From: Kitagawia praeruptora
Taxonomy: Eukaryota > Streptophyta > Magnoliopsida > Apiales > Apiaceae
Reading direction: 5' to 3'
Assembly (NCBI GenBank): GCA_037693485.1
Contig: CM075350.1
Coordinates: 118,731,001 to 118,795,000, forward strand
DNA: 64,000 nucleotides
The position numbers and the translations under genes are program-made. Below the pieces are notes generated by a model. That model saw nothing but the letters and a program-made list of their open reading frames with translations, made no database searches and was not told the origin of the DNA. Below, piece by piece: positions 11,131 to 22,100 of the stretch. Position 1 is the first letter of the stretch, and every line of letters begins with the position of its first letter.

Positions 11131-12842
11131 CGATGCTTGTCCTCAAGCATAAACAATTAAAAACTAACTAACTCGTACCACTTCTGTAGGTGATCACGGT
11201 TGCATTTGGCATATGCAACAAGCCCTTTAAACCCCTAGGCAGCCCTAGTGGACGAGTAAGGTCTCGTGAGGGCCTATAGCGAATGTACCCACAAAATTCA
11301 ATTAACCTAATGCAATGCAATGCATGAATGCAACTAATATGAAAATGCAAATAATCTACTACTAATATCCTACCATACCTTCAAATCCTCTCATGCCATA
11401 TCAACTTAAGAATCAAAGTAATAATGCGATGTCTTGGTGTCGAAAGTGCAAGTATTCACATAGCCTACTCAATGAACATGCATAAGTTCTCACAAGCCCA
11501 TGTCAAATGTAAGAATAAGTTAGTAAACATGCTAAGCCTACAAGAGTACATCTTTGAGACAAAACTCGGGATCTCATACGCAAAAACAAGTAAACACTCA
11601 CAATCCACTCACACAATTAAGAATACTCTCTCAAGAACAAGGGTAAGTGTATCACTCAATTCCAACAAAATCATAAGCATGCTTGACATTTGGTATCACT
11701 CTAACTCTTAACACAACATACATCAATGACGATAATCAAAAGGTCTTTAATTGGGTTGTACGGGGCTAGGGACAAGGTATGTCAAATAAGCCAAATCAGG
11801 TGAAGTGTCAAAAGCTAGTAGGAACCATAATAAATCGTACACAACACCCTATTTTCCCCCCACATAATTTTTACTAAAACAAACACTCGACTAGTCGACT
11901 AAAGTAGGATCACAACAACACAAACATGCTCTCATAATATATATTTTTCTATTTTTTTTCTTTCTTTCTTTCTTTCTTTTTTTTCCCTGCTCTTTTTCTT
12001 TTTTTTCGAGAGCTAAATATAACACAAACAATAATATAAACAATAACAATGATCCCACAATTTTATTACACATGACGACTATCAAGTAAACAAACCCAAT
12101 TTTCAATATTTCCCCCAAAAGTAAGACCAACAATAAACCCCTCCTTGCACACCTTATTACTCCCTTAAGCACTCTACTAGCCTTTGACAATGTGGGTTCA
12201 AATTAATGTAAGGCCAATACAAGAAAAAGGTCTAGGCAAGTAATGTGGTATGTCACCGAAAAATAGGATTAAGCTCAACGGGTTAACTAATTGATCATGT
12301 AAATATGGTGTGGTAATATAGGAAAATATGTGGTTAATCCTAAATGCCTTTATCATTTTAATCGTCAAATAATGTCATGCATTTCAAGAAAGGCCTCAAA
12401 CAACTGCTTGCTATGCAAACAATCCGTGGACACTCAAGCAAACGAATAAATTGCAACAAATATGTAATAAGGCTCAAAAACTCACTTGGTGGAAAAACAT
12501 ACTCAATCCCAAGCAAAAATCTCTCTAATGCACCTACTTGTATTCAAAGCATGCAAATTAAATCAACTTGCACATATTCATATCCTTCTAATCACTTACA
12601 ACATTCAATAAGTCTACTAGCTTCAACTTACTAGTGTATGTGTGTGCACAAGAACAAAGCATATCACTTCTCAATCAAAAGCATCAACAACACAAAATTC
12701 CTATCCAGCATGGGTGCAAATGCAAACTACTATGGACTCACATAATAATAACACGAACAAAACATGCATGAATTACAACTAAAATGCAAAGCATGATATC
12801 CTACATGAACACAATAACTACTACAATAACTACTTATCCCTC
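11131..12842. other. Internal non-coding part of the nested element
   Basis: No retroelement enzyme domain is seen on either strand. It holds a T/C-rich run at about 11942-12006. Open frames here are short and lack recognisable motifs. Confidence 0.6.
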
Positions 12843-12990
12843 AAACCACCCCCAAACTTGAAAGATTCAATGTCCGTATTGAATGGAAGTAAATAGGAGG
12901 AAATGTAGAAACATACCTAACATTAGAACCACATGGGTTGCCTCCCATGAAGCGCTTCTTTAACGTCATTAGCTTGACATTCTTCCAAGC
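12843..12990 (-). other. Short conserved block of non-autonomous LTR elements
   Basis: Reading the minus strand, a frame runs TLKKRFMGGNPCGSNV and ends in SLGVV and a stop around 12847, near a second purine tract (AAGTTTGGGGGTGG). I recognise the 'aagcgcttc.tgggaggcaaccc' block as recurrent in plant LTR retrotransposons with large non-coding interiors, but cannot assign a function. Confidence 0.4.
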
Positions 12991-12995
12991 CTCCA

Positions 12996-13913
12996 TTAAG
13001 GATGATAATAGTTTGCCTGTTCCTCTCTTCGTGAGACTTCATCGTCATCACGACGGCACACTTTCTGCCCCTTCTCCTCGTTTGGCCTATTCGTGTAACA
13101 ACTATATCCTATTCCAATGCCTTCATATGTTGACCCAAAATCTGTCAATTTGTAGAACAACACACATCCGCGGGCTTCGCTTGAATATAATGGAGGAGGG
13201 TAAATGTAAGTTGCTGAAGCTTTTGGTTCCTCAAAGAGAACTTCCTCCATTGGCTCTAATGCGCTACCTCCATCTTTAAACTCTGAGACAAGTAGAAGAC
13301 CTGCATCTTTCTCATGTTCTTCAGCCTCTTGGTACGTACATACCAATTTTTGAAATTTGTGCAACTCATCAGTGTCTGTCCCAAATAGTGCCCTTTCCAA
13401 ATCATCCACCATCCTAACATGATCAAATTCCTCACATGACTTGCGAATGCTCACCTCACCTTGGAATTTGTCTTCCTCAATTAAGCATGCAGTACCTTGC
13501 TCCAAGTCACCGTTATTTTCTGGAATTGCCTCTAGTATGAATTGTTGTTTCTCTTGTTCCACAGCACTCACAACTCGAGCAACTAGTATCTCCAAAGATT
13601 TGAGAGACTCCTCATTACTCTTTATAAGCATCCTAAGCTCCTCCATAGCATCAACCTCATCTGACTGAAAAGTAGGAGTAGGTTGCTGATGTTGAAACAC
13701 TTCACTACCAAAGAAATATGACATATTTGGAACATCTTGCTGGTACTGTTGAGGATGGTATTGAGAATATGGTTGTTCCTCATAAATGACATATGGATCA
13801 ACTCCTTCGTAGTAACAATATTGCGAGGTCTCATGAACGCCCAAACACTGCTCACATTGCTGAGGCATGAATGTCCTCGAATATGCCCACCATGGTAACT
13901 CCTCGCATGCCAT
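12996..13913 (-). CDS. Gag-position ORF of the nested element, unknown function (about 305 aa)
   Basis: The first ATG on the minus strand is at 13913, about 120 bp after the primer-binding site, where gag would start. The protein begins MACEELPWWAYSRTFMPQ. It has a Cys/His cluster, CEQCLGVHETSQYC (C-X2-C-X3-H-X5-C, near residue 20), resembling a degenerate zinc knuckle. A Tyr/Gln-rich stretch follows, then an acidic helical segment with heptad-like leucines (about residues 85-125, VDAMEELRMLI and ESLKSLEILVARV). There is no protease or RT. The frame is open for over 300 codons although the element has no enzymes. It may be a gag remnant kept for packaging, or chance retention. I do not recognise a named family. 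Confidence 0.55.
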   Translation of the reverse strand: MACEELPWWAYSRTFMPQQCEQCLGVHETSQYCYYEGVDPYVIYEEQPYSQYHPQQYQQDVPNMSYFFGSEVFQHQQPTPTFQSDEVDAMEELRMLIKSNEESLKSLEILVARVVSAVEQEKQQFILEAIPENNGDLEQGTACLIEEDKFQGEVSIRKSCEEFDHVRMVDDLERALFGTDTDELHKFQKLVCTYQEAEEHEKDAGLLLVSEFKDGGSALEPMEEVLFEEPKASATYIYPPPLYSSEARGCVLFYKLTDFGSTYEGIGIGYSCYTNRPNEEKGQKVCRRDDDEVSRREEQANYYHP

Positions 13914-14034
13914 CTTCAAACACTCAAGTACCTGAACACACCGAACTAAACAAGATAAGTAAGAAAAAAAACCGAGTCAATGAACTCTAACGACCACTAT
14001 TGACCAGCACATAAACTAAAAATAAAACATCGAT

Positions 14035-14054
14035 GATCCCCGGCAGCGGCGCCA
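14035..14054 (-). promoter_or_regulatory. Primer-binding site, tRNA-Asp
   Basis: The minus strand reads TGGCGCCGCTGCCGGGGATC, matching the complement of the plant tRNA-Asp 3' end except one base. It lies six bases inside the 5' LTR, as expected for minus-strand priming. Confidence 0.85.
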
Positions 14055-14060
14055 AAAACT

Positions 14061-15492
14061 TGTTAACACAAAATCACGCAAGCGTACGTGGTTACAATTA
14101 ATATAGATATAAGTCGAGTTCGTTCCCACAGAGATCTAGTTATGGTTTTAATTCAGTAGATGTACCTATGCAACAATCTATGATTATTATTCACTGCTAA
14201 GACAATTAACAAATTTGGGTTTAATAAACTAAATTAACTAAGAAGTAAATTAACAAACTAAGAATTAACTAACTAACAAGAATTGGAATCGAATTACTTC
14301 TGCAATAGAAAACATGGGATCCCAACTTCATTAAATACTTCTCTTAGATCTGACGTCTTTAATCACTATATGCAATGGTTATGATATCTGATCGGACAAC
14401 ACGAAACAAGTACACGCTACCTGTCAGCATACGTATACCGAACTGTCCATACATCCACAAAAGAGATAGAAGATGAATAGACACCAATTATGCTTAGACC
14501 CTATATGTCTATAGAATTTGAAAACATAACGATTGAAGAGCAAGTTATCCATAAAGATCACATAGGGCAGTATAAGTATTTTCATCTCACACCACGAATC
14601 ATATTGATAAACAATTATGAACCTATGCTAGCATGGCAAGTTCTAAATCTCAAGATCCACTTTCATTTCACAAGATATTAACAAATTAGATGTTCATGAC
14701 GCATCTATCAATTAAGCATAACCATACGAGGATATTAAATATACATCACACATAGATCTTTAAAGCATCAAGATACTAAGTTCCATAAATAAATCCGTTA
14801 GAATCCCATGGCAATGATTAGTTCATAATCGAACCTCTCGTCAACATGGGATCTGATGAAACCATGATAAAAACAAAGTATGAAAAGATACAAATAAACC
14901 TAAGTAATTGATATGTAATGGCGATACAAATTATAATGGTAGGATGTGTTTATATAGGCTCTAGAAGTCTTTCCCAGCAAGAAAATCAACCTACAATACA
15001 ATTAGAAATAGGTTTGGGTACCAAAAATACAACTAGAATTCGAAATACGGGCAAAACGAACATTTTCAGGAATTTCCAGCGAATTTATGCGCCCCCAGCG
15101 CGTGATACGCGCTCCCAGCGCACAAAGCACCTGTTCAGAATTATAGAAAATTTCTCAGGCTTCGCGTGGACAGTAAGATCACTGAAAACGGACTTCTAGA
15201 ACTCCAGATATGGCCAAAACAATGTAGACTGCGCAAACTACCGAAAAATCCGAATTTTACACAACTTTGCTCCTTTCTCCTCCGTTTTCTCTTCCGATTC
15301 TTTTGCCACTTCCCGTTCTTCATTCCTATGCTAAATTTCAACTCCAAAATCGATGAAAAACACCAACCCTAGCCGAAATAACTAAACCTGCTCAACTAAC
15401 AAAAACGCATCAAAACTACCACAAACTTGAGACCAAGTGAATCAATTTAAGCCGATATGGAACAATCCAAGTGGATATAAATCTACTTATCA
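14061..15492 (-). repeat. 5' LTR of the nested tRNA-Asp-primed element
   Basis: Partner of 9682-11113 with identical length and the same TG...CA ends. On the plus strand it carries GC-rich 'gcgcccccagcgcgtga' (about 15089) in otherwise AT-rich DNA. The same feature is in the partner LTR. Confidence 0.95.
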
Positions 15493-18092
15493 AAAATATT
15501 GCCCTCTAAATTTTCAGGGATTAAAGCTTCTCAAAGAAAGGAACATGGTGGATGGCCTGCCGGAATTACAAAATGAAAAGAACCCGTGTGAAGGATGGAT
15601 CATGGGAAAACACCACAAAATGCCATATCCAAAAGGAAGATCATGGAGAGCAAAAGAACGCTTGGAACTTATACATACTGACATTTGTGGTCCAATGAAA
15701 ACACATTCGTTGGGACAACAAAGGTATTTTATAATTTTCATTGATGACTTTTCAAGAATGACATGGATTTATTTTCTAAAAGAGAAATCGGAAGCGTTCA
15801 TTACTTTCAAAAGATTTAAAGCCCTTGTTGAAAAACAAAGTAGCTGTGACATTAAGTGCATACAGAGTGATAGAGGAGGTGAATATACCTCTAAAGAATT
15901 TGAAGAATATTGCAAAAATGAAGGCATTTGGAAGCAGCTCACAGCAGGGTATAGTCCGCAGCAAAACGGAGTTGCAGAACGCAAAAATAGAACAATTGTA
16001 GAAATGGCGAGGTCTATGATGAATGAAAAAGGACTGCCAAAGACATTATGGGCTGAAGCTACAAATACAGCAGTTTACATCCTTAACAGGTGTCCCACAA
16101 AAGCTGTAAGAAATATGACACCTATGGAAGCATGGAGTGGAGAAAAACCATTTGTAAGTCATTTAAGAATATTTGGCTGCATTGGTTATGTTCATATACC
16201 TGCTGAGAAACGTACTAAACTTGATGATAAAAGTACAAAATGTATTTTTACTGGTTATACTCTGGAGACTAAAGGTTACAGGGTTTATAATGTCAAAACT
16301 AACAAATTGGTTGTTAGTAGAGATGTTCTATTTGATGAAAATACAGTCTGGGATTGGAAAGAAAAGCATGTGGAACATGTTAATCAACCAAGTTCTCTGG
16401 AAGCAAGTGAAGAAAATGAAGATACTCACACATCTGACGTAGAAGATAATCATGAACAAGATCAACACACTCACACATCTGAATCAGAGGATGAAACTCT
16501 ACCAAGAAAATTCAGAAGATTGAGTGATATATATCAGTCTTGTAATTTTGTGGTTAATGAACCAGAAAATTTTGAAGAAGCTGAGAAACATGAAGTATGG
16601 TAGCAAGCAATGGAAGAAGAAATGCATATGATTGATAAGAACAAAACATGGGAGCTTGTCGACAAACCTGAAGGAAGAGAAATTATCGGGTTAAAATGGA
16701 TCTACAAGACCAAAGTAAATCAAAATGGAGAAATTCAAAAGCATAAGGCGAGGCTAGTCGCTAAAGGCTTTACTCAGAAGCATGGTGTTGATTTTTCAGA
16801 AACTTTTTCCCCAGTAGCAAGACTTGAAACTATATGAACCTTGATCGCTCTTGCTGCACAAAAGAAATGGAAAATTTTCCAGCTTGATGTTAAGTCAGCA
16901 TTCTTAAACGGAAAGCTAGATGAAGAAATTTACGTTGAGCAACCACAAGGGTTCTTGGTGGAAGGGGGAGAAAACAAAGTGTACAAACTCATAAAGGCCC
17001 TTTACGGACTTAAACAATCACCTCGTACATGGTACAAAGAGATTGACACATATTTTCTGAAAAATGGATTTCAAATAAGCAAGAATGAAGCAACTTTGTA
17101 TGTAAAGAAACAAGGAAGCAAGAATCTCATTGTTTGTTTCTATGTCGACGATCTCATTTTTACAGGAAATGATAAAGTGATGATTGAAAGCTTTAAAGAA
17201 CACATGATGAAGTCTTATGAGATGAGTGATCTGGGGCTACTACATTATTTCTTGGGCATTGAAGTATCACAAGGAGCAGACAGGATTTTTGTTTCACAAA
17301 AGAGGTATGCGAAATAGTATTCTTGACAAATTTAATATGTCAAATTGCAAGCCAGTTTCAACACCACTGGTTGTTAGTGAAAAATTGTCAAAAAATGATG
17401 GAACATCAAAGGTAGATTGCTCTCATTACAGAAGTTTAGTGGGTAGCTTGTTGTATCTTACGACAACAAGACCTGACATAATGTTTGCAGCAACTCTCCT
17501 ATCAAGATTTATGCAAAACCCTAGTCAAACACATTTTGGAGCAGCAAAAAGAATTCTGAGATACTTGTAGGGAACAATTGACTATGGGATCTTTTACAAA
17601 GCTGGAGAAAATCTGAATCTTATTGCTTACTCGGATAGTGATTGGGCTGGAAGCATAGATGACATGAAGAGTACATCTGGCTATTCATTTTTACTTGGAA
17701 CAAACATTTGTTCTTGGTTGTCAAAGAAGCAGAAAGTTGTTGCATAATCATCGGCAGAAGCTGAATATGTGGCAGTTGCAAAAGCAACATCTCAAGCAGT
17801 TTGGTTAAGGAGGATTCTTGAAGATATTGGAGAAGAACAAAAGGAAGCTACTATTCTATTCTGTGATAATAAATCAGCCATTTCTACAGCTAAAAATTCA
17901 GTGTGTCATGAGAGGACTAAGCACATTGCAATTAAATATCATTTTATCAGGGATGCAGTTGAACAAGGAGAGATACAACTACAATCCTGCAAGACTCAAG
18001 AATAGCTTGCCGACATTTTTACAAAGGCTCTTCCTAAAGAAAAATTCTGCTACTTACGCGAACGCATTGGAGTTGTCAAACAAGTGCATTAA
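15493..18092 (+). pseudogene. Copia-1 integrase, reverse transcriptase and RNase H (broken)
   Basis: The frame continues from 9681. Integrase residues are visible in LIHTDICGP, IQSDRGGEY and SPQQNGVAERKNRT. The RT shows HKARLVAKGFTQ, LDVKSAFLNG, LYGLKQSPRTWY and the catalytic YVDD (about 17141). RNase H shows AYSDSDWAG, SSAEAEYVAVA and FCDNKSA. Stops lie at 16601 (TAG), 16838 (TGA), 17568 (TAG), 17746 (TAA) and 18003 (TAG), with a frameshift near 17320. The final codons end at TAA 18090-18092 overlapping the polypurine tract. Most stops stand where Copia relatives have Gln or Arg, consistent with C-to-T change. Confidence 0.9.
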
Positions 18093-18342
18093 GGGGGAGT
18101 GTTGGAATTCATGCACTTGCATATTCATTTTCACATTCACAGTATCTATTTATTATATGTTCATGCACCTTGTAATCAAGATCATTTCTCTAGAATGTTC
18201 TGTAGAATCTATATAAAGCTTGTCCTACATCATATATAATTCAATTCAATTTATTGGAATCAAATTCAGAAATATATAAAAACAAGTTCTTTTATCTGTT
18301 CTTATTAGAGCTCTGCAGTAGCAACTCATTTAGATTCCTTCA
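18091..18342 (+). repeat. Polypurine tract and 3' LTR of Copia-1
   Basis: AAGGGGGAG (18091-18099) directly precedes the LTR start TGTTGGAATTC at 18100. The LTR is 243 bp and lacks the MITE present in the 5' copy. Confidence 0.95.
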
Positions 18343-18753
18343 AGGAGTCGGATGGCAGCGTCTGGCAGCATATGTGAACCTTGGAGCATTTTATCTGTGT
18401 GGAATTCCACTGGCATGTGTTTTCGCTTTTGTTTTTCATTGGAGAGGGAAGGGCCTTTGGATAGGTTTAGCTACTGCTTCATTTTTGCAAAGTTGTATGC
18501 TTATGATGATAACATTCTTCAATGATTGGAAGAAACAGGTTTGTTACTAGAAAATCACATCTAACTAGCTTTAATATATAGTAAAACATGCACAAGGGCA
18601 GAAACGAAGACAATACTAATAGTTAGTATGGCATAATACTAGTAATGGACTTTTAGCTGATGAACTGAATGTTTTCACACATGGATATTGCAGGCAAGAA
18701 ACACAAGGAAGAGGATATTTGAGGGGAGATCACGGTTAAGTACAATTGAATGA

Positions 18754-18786
18754 GCAGAGATTTATAATAAGGTTGCTAATGAAATA
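18754..18786. other. MATE downstream sequence up to the Copia-2 insertion
   Basis: The MATE stop TGA at 18751-18753 is followed by only 33 bp before Copia-2; the rest of the 3' untranslated region probably continues after 23984. I see no clear polyadenylation signal at either side. Confidence 0.4.
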
Positions 18787-19122
18787 TGATAGTTTTATAT
18801 AAATAGTATAACATAGATAGAAATATTATTGGAAGAATGCTAAACAGCTTGGATAGAGAGCTACATTCTTGATAAATCTTAAAGGATAAAGATTACATTA
18901 CATAAAGAAAGAGTCTAGCTAGATTATATATTGGAGTGCACAACACTGACTACATAGTACTAAACAAATTTCTAACAACCCTGATCCTGTGGTCCCTCAT
19001 AGCTGGCCACCAAGAGATTGTCGTTTCTTCTTATTTGAATTCAGCCTTGCTTGTCTTTTGTCTCAGTGTCATTTGAGCTGATCTGGATTGTTGAGTTGGT
19101 GAACACCTCATCATAGCTAACA
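18787..19122 (-). repeat. 3' LTR of Copia-2
   Basis: Equal in length to 23649-23984 with only a handful of differences visible by eye, for example 'caccaagag' against 'cacaaagag'. That suggests a fairly recent insertion compared with Copia-1. Confidence 0.95.
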
Positions 19123-22100
19123 TCCCCCTTCAAGTGTGCAGTTGGAAAGTAATTGACAACTGCTAACTTGGATAATAGGTAGTTCAAATGCTGAGAAGCC
19201 AAGGCTTTAGTAAGGAGATCTGCAGGTTGTTGAAGGGTAGGTAAATAATCAATAGATATGACTCCCTTTAGAAGTTTCTCTCTAACTAGATGACAATCAA
19301 TCTCAATGTGTTTGGTCCTTTCATGAAAAACCGGATTGGAAGCAATATACAAGGCCGATTGATTGTCACAGTAGAGCTTAACAGGGGTAACATTGAGGAT
19401 ATGCAAATCTGTAAGGAGAGAGATGAGCCATGTGATTTCACAAGTGGTATCAGCCATGGCTCTATATTCCGCTTCTGCAGAGGACCTGGATACTGTGGAC
19501 TACTTCTTACTTCTCCAAGCAATTAAAGAATCTCCTAAGGTGACACAGAAACTAGTGATGGATCTTCTTGTCAATTGACATGCACCCCAATCGGCATCAG
19601 CAAATGCAGTGAGATGAAAGTTTGTTGTAGAAGATAACAAGATTCCTTGACCACATGTACCTTTAAGATACTTAAGTAACTTGATAGCAACTTGAAAATG
19701 AAATTCCTTAGGATTGGCCATAAACTGAGCTAGAGTGTTAATAGTGTAAGTAATATCTGGCCTTGTTATAGTCAGATAGATAAGCCTGCCAATAATTCGT
19801 CTATAAAGAGGCACATCAGAGATGTCAGGTTGATCCTGAGTATCAGCCAAGAGAGAGTGATTTTGCTCTAAAGGAATGATAGAGGGCTTGCAGTGACTTA
19901 GGCCCATATCTGACAGTAAATCTAGAGTATACTTGTTTTGATGCAAGTAAATTCCACTAGAGGACCTGGCCAACTCTATTCCCAGAAAATATTTCAAATG
20001 CCCCAGGTCCTTAATTTTGAACTAAGAAGCAAGAAATTGTTTGACTGAATTAATGGTATGAGTATCATTACCTGCAAGTACCATATCATCCACATAGACC
20101 AGCATGACAGTCATTGTTGTAGGCGTAGTGAGAATAAACATGTTATGATCACTAGAAGCCTGCTTGAAACCAAACTTGACTAGAGATGCATCAAGTTTTA
20201 AATGCCACTTCCTAGGGGATTGTTTAAGACCATATATGGTTTTGAGAAGCTTACAGACCAGTGTCTGAGATGGATATAACTTAACAATTTGAGAAGGTGG
20301 GTGATAACCAGGAGGTAAGGTCATATATACCTCTTCATCCAGCTCACCATGCAAGAAAGCGTTGTTGACATCTAATTGAGTAATTTGCCAACCCTTCATA
20401 GCAGCCACATCAAGTACTTTTCTAAGAGTAGTTATTTTAACTACAGGAGCAAATGTCTCAAAGTAGTCTACTCCTGCAGTTTGAGTGAAGCCTCTAGCAA
20501 CTAACCGTGCTTTGTACCTTTCAACAGATCCATCAGGTAAATATTTTACCTTATAAACCCATCGACTGCCTACAGCTTTCTTCTTAGGAGGTAAAGGAGT
20601 AACTATCCATGTATTGTTGGCCTCAAGGGCTGCAAGTTCTGTAGCCATAGCAGTACACCAGTCTGGAGATTGCACTGCTTGCTGATAGGTATAGGGTTCA
20701 GGTATAGTAGCTATATTTGCTATAAAGGAGTTATAGGAAGGAAGAAATGGTGAAGAAGATTGAACCTGATTTATCAGAGTAGGGCCTCCAACATAATCTT
20801 TAAACTTTGCTGGAATTTGCCTTTGTCTCACAGGTCTTGTAGCTACTGTGGGCATAGGTATGTCATTGAAACTTTCAGGTTCAGTGAAACTTTCAGATTC
20901 TGGTGAGTTATCTTGTGAGGGAGTTGTGGGAGATAAATCTGAAGGTTGACTTTCAGATATGACCATTTGAAGAGGTTCTACATCATAAAACTTAGAAGCA
21001 ATAGGAAACCACTGCTCATCCTTGTGAGATTTAATATCTCTAAAAGGAAAGATGTCTTCCACAAATTTAACATCTCTGGATATAAACACCTTTCTTGACT
21101 CAAGATCCAGAATTTTGTACCCCTTGGTAGCATAAGGATAGCCTAAAAAGACCCCTTTAGTTGTTCTCGGACTGAATTTGTCAAGAGGTTTAGGAAGAAG
21201 TGTGGCATAGCACAATGAACCAAAGTTTCTCAAATGTGAGTAACGAGGAGGTTTATTAAATAGAACCTCATAAGGTGATTTACCTTGTAATAGAGGTGTA
21301 GGAGTTCTGTTAATGAGGTAGGTTGTTGTCATGATACAGTCTCCCCAAAAACTTAAAGGAAGTGATGCCTGAGATCTCAAGGCTCTGGCAGTGTTTAATA
21401 GTTGTCTATGCTTCCTCTCAACAATACCGTTTTGTTGAGGGGTGTAGACACAAGTTTTCTGGTGCACAATACCACACTGATCGAGCCAGAACATAGTCTA
21501 AATCCTTATTGACAAACTCGGTCCCATTGTCTGTTCTTAATGTCTTAGGTGTGACAGAGAACTGATTTTGCACATACACAATGAACTCTTGTAGTATAGT
21601 ATAGACATGAGATTTATCAGCTAACAAGAAAATCCAAGTACAACGAGATTTATCTTCAACAAGTGTAAGAAAATAAGAGCAATTTCCTTGAGTTTTACAC
21701 CGATAAGGCCCCCAAAGGTCAGCATGTAATAAATCAAACAAAGACAAACTTTCAGAAGAATTGTTGTCAAATTTCAATCTATGTTGTTTAGCAATTTGAC
21801 AAACATCACAAATAGGTAACTCATGCATAGAACAAGGTACATCAAGTAATTTTAAAACCAGGGACATGCCCCAATCTGGTATGCAGAAGTTCAACTGAGA
21901 TAGGTTTAGAAGTAACATTATTACAAATCATTGTGTTCTCAATACATTTATTAAAAGAAAAGGTACTCGGGAAAAGAACATAAAGACCATCCTTGCCTTT
22001 ACCAATCTCTATTTCCCTCCTCTTATCCTGAAGAATGCAACTAGCATTAGTGAAAAACACACTGAGATGTGGACTAGTAAGCATGGAAATTGACAATAAG

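Larger units (their letters stand above)
9682..15492 (-). mobile_element. tRNA-Asp-primed LTR element (Athila-like/LARD type) nested in Copia-1
   Basis: Two LTRs of identical length (1432 bp) bound the element, with TG...CA ends and a 5-bp duplication AAAAT at 9677-9681 and 15493-15497. Removing it restores a continuous Copia reading frame across the site. On the minus strand the order is 5' LTR 15492-14061, primer-binding site 14054-14035, internal region, polypurine tract about 11130-11114, 3' LTR 11113-9682. The internal region is only 2.9 kb and has no protease, RT, RNase H or integrase, so it is a non-autonomous derivative. Assignment to the Athila group rests on the primer type and general architecture. 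Confidence 0.9.
7712..18342 (+). mobile_element. Copia LTR retrotransposon (Copia-1), decayed, with nested insertions
   Basis: Borders are exact: LTRs begin TGTTGGAATTC and end ATTCCTTCA, flanked by a 5-bp duplication AGGAG at 7707-7711 and 18343-18347. The element lies inside a MATE exon. It contains a Stowaway MITE in its 5' LTR and a 5.8-kb tRNA-Asp-primed element in pol. Without these it is about 4.6 kb, a usual Copia size. It encodes one gag-pol polyprotein frame on the plus strand, now interrupted by several stops and small indels, so it is not autonomous. Confidence 0.95.
2949..18753 (+). pseudogene. MATE efflux (DTX) transporter gene, 3' half, disrupted by a Copia insertion
   Basis: The visible exons are 2949-3028, 3126-3182, 3277-3515, 7697-7711 joined to 18348-18538, and 18694-18753. 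All introns have GT-AG ends, phases agree, and the exons sum to 642 nt (213 codons plus TGA) with no internal stop. Family-typical segments are WWSDELITLLSGLLPNPQLE (first exon), STRVSNELGAGHAEAARL (third exon), ILGYAFGDEKELVDYIKEMT (third exon) and WQRLAAYVNLGAFYLCGIP (split exon). These are transmembrane parts of the C-terminal half of MATE antiporters, which export organic compounds in exchange for H+ or Na+. The N-terminal half (about 270 residues in the family) is not seen and may lie left of the window. The fourth exon is cut after codon V-A-R-G by the Copia element at 7712-18342, and the preceding intron holds a 4-kb Helitron. Normal splicing is unlikely unless about 10.6 kb is removed as a cryptic intron. 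Confidence 0.9.

Noticed and set aside
11942..12006. T/C-rich run as a possible polypurine tract of another element
   Set aside because: No LTR border or target duplication adjoins it; the real tract abuts the LTR at 11114.
20022..21494. 490-codon RT frame of Copia-2 as an intact gene
   Set aside because: It is only part of the polyprotein; upstream and downstream domains are separated by frameshifts and stops.
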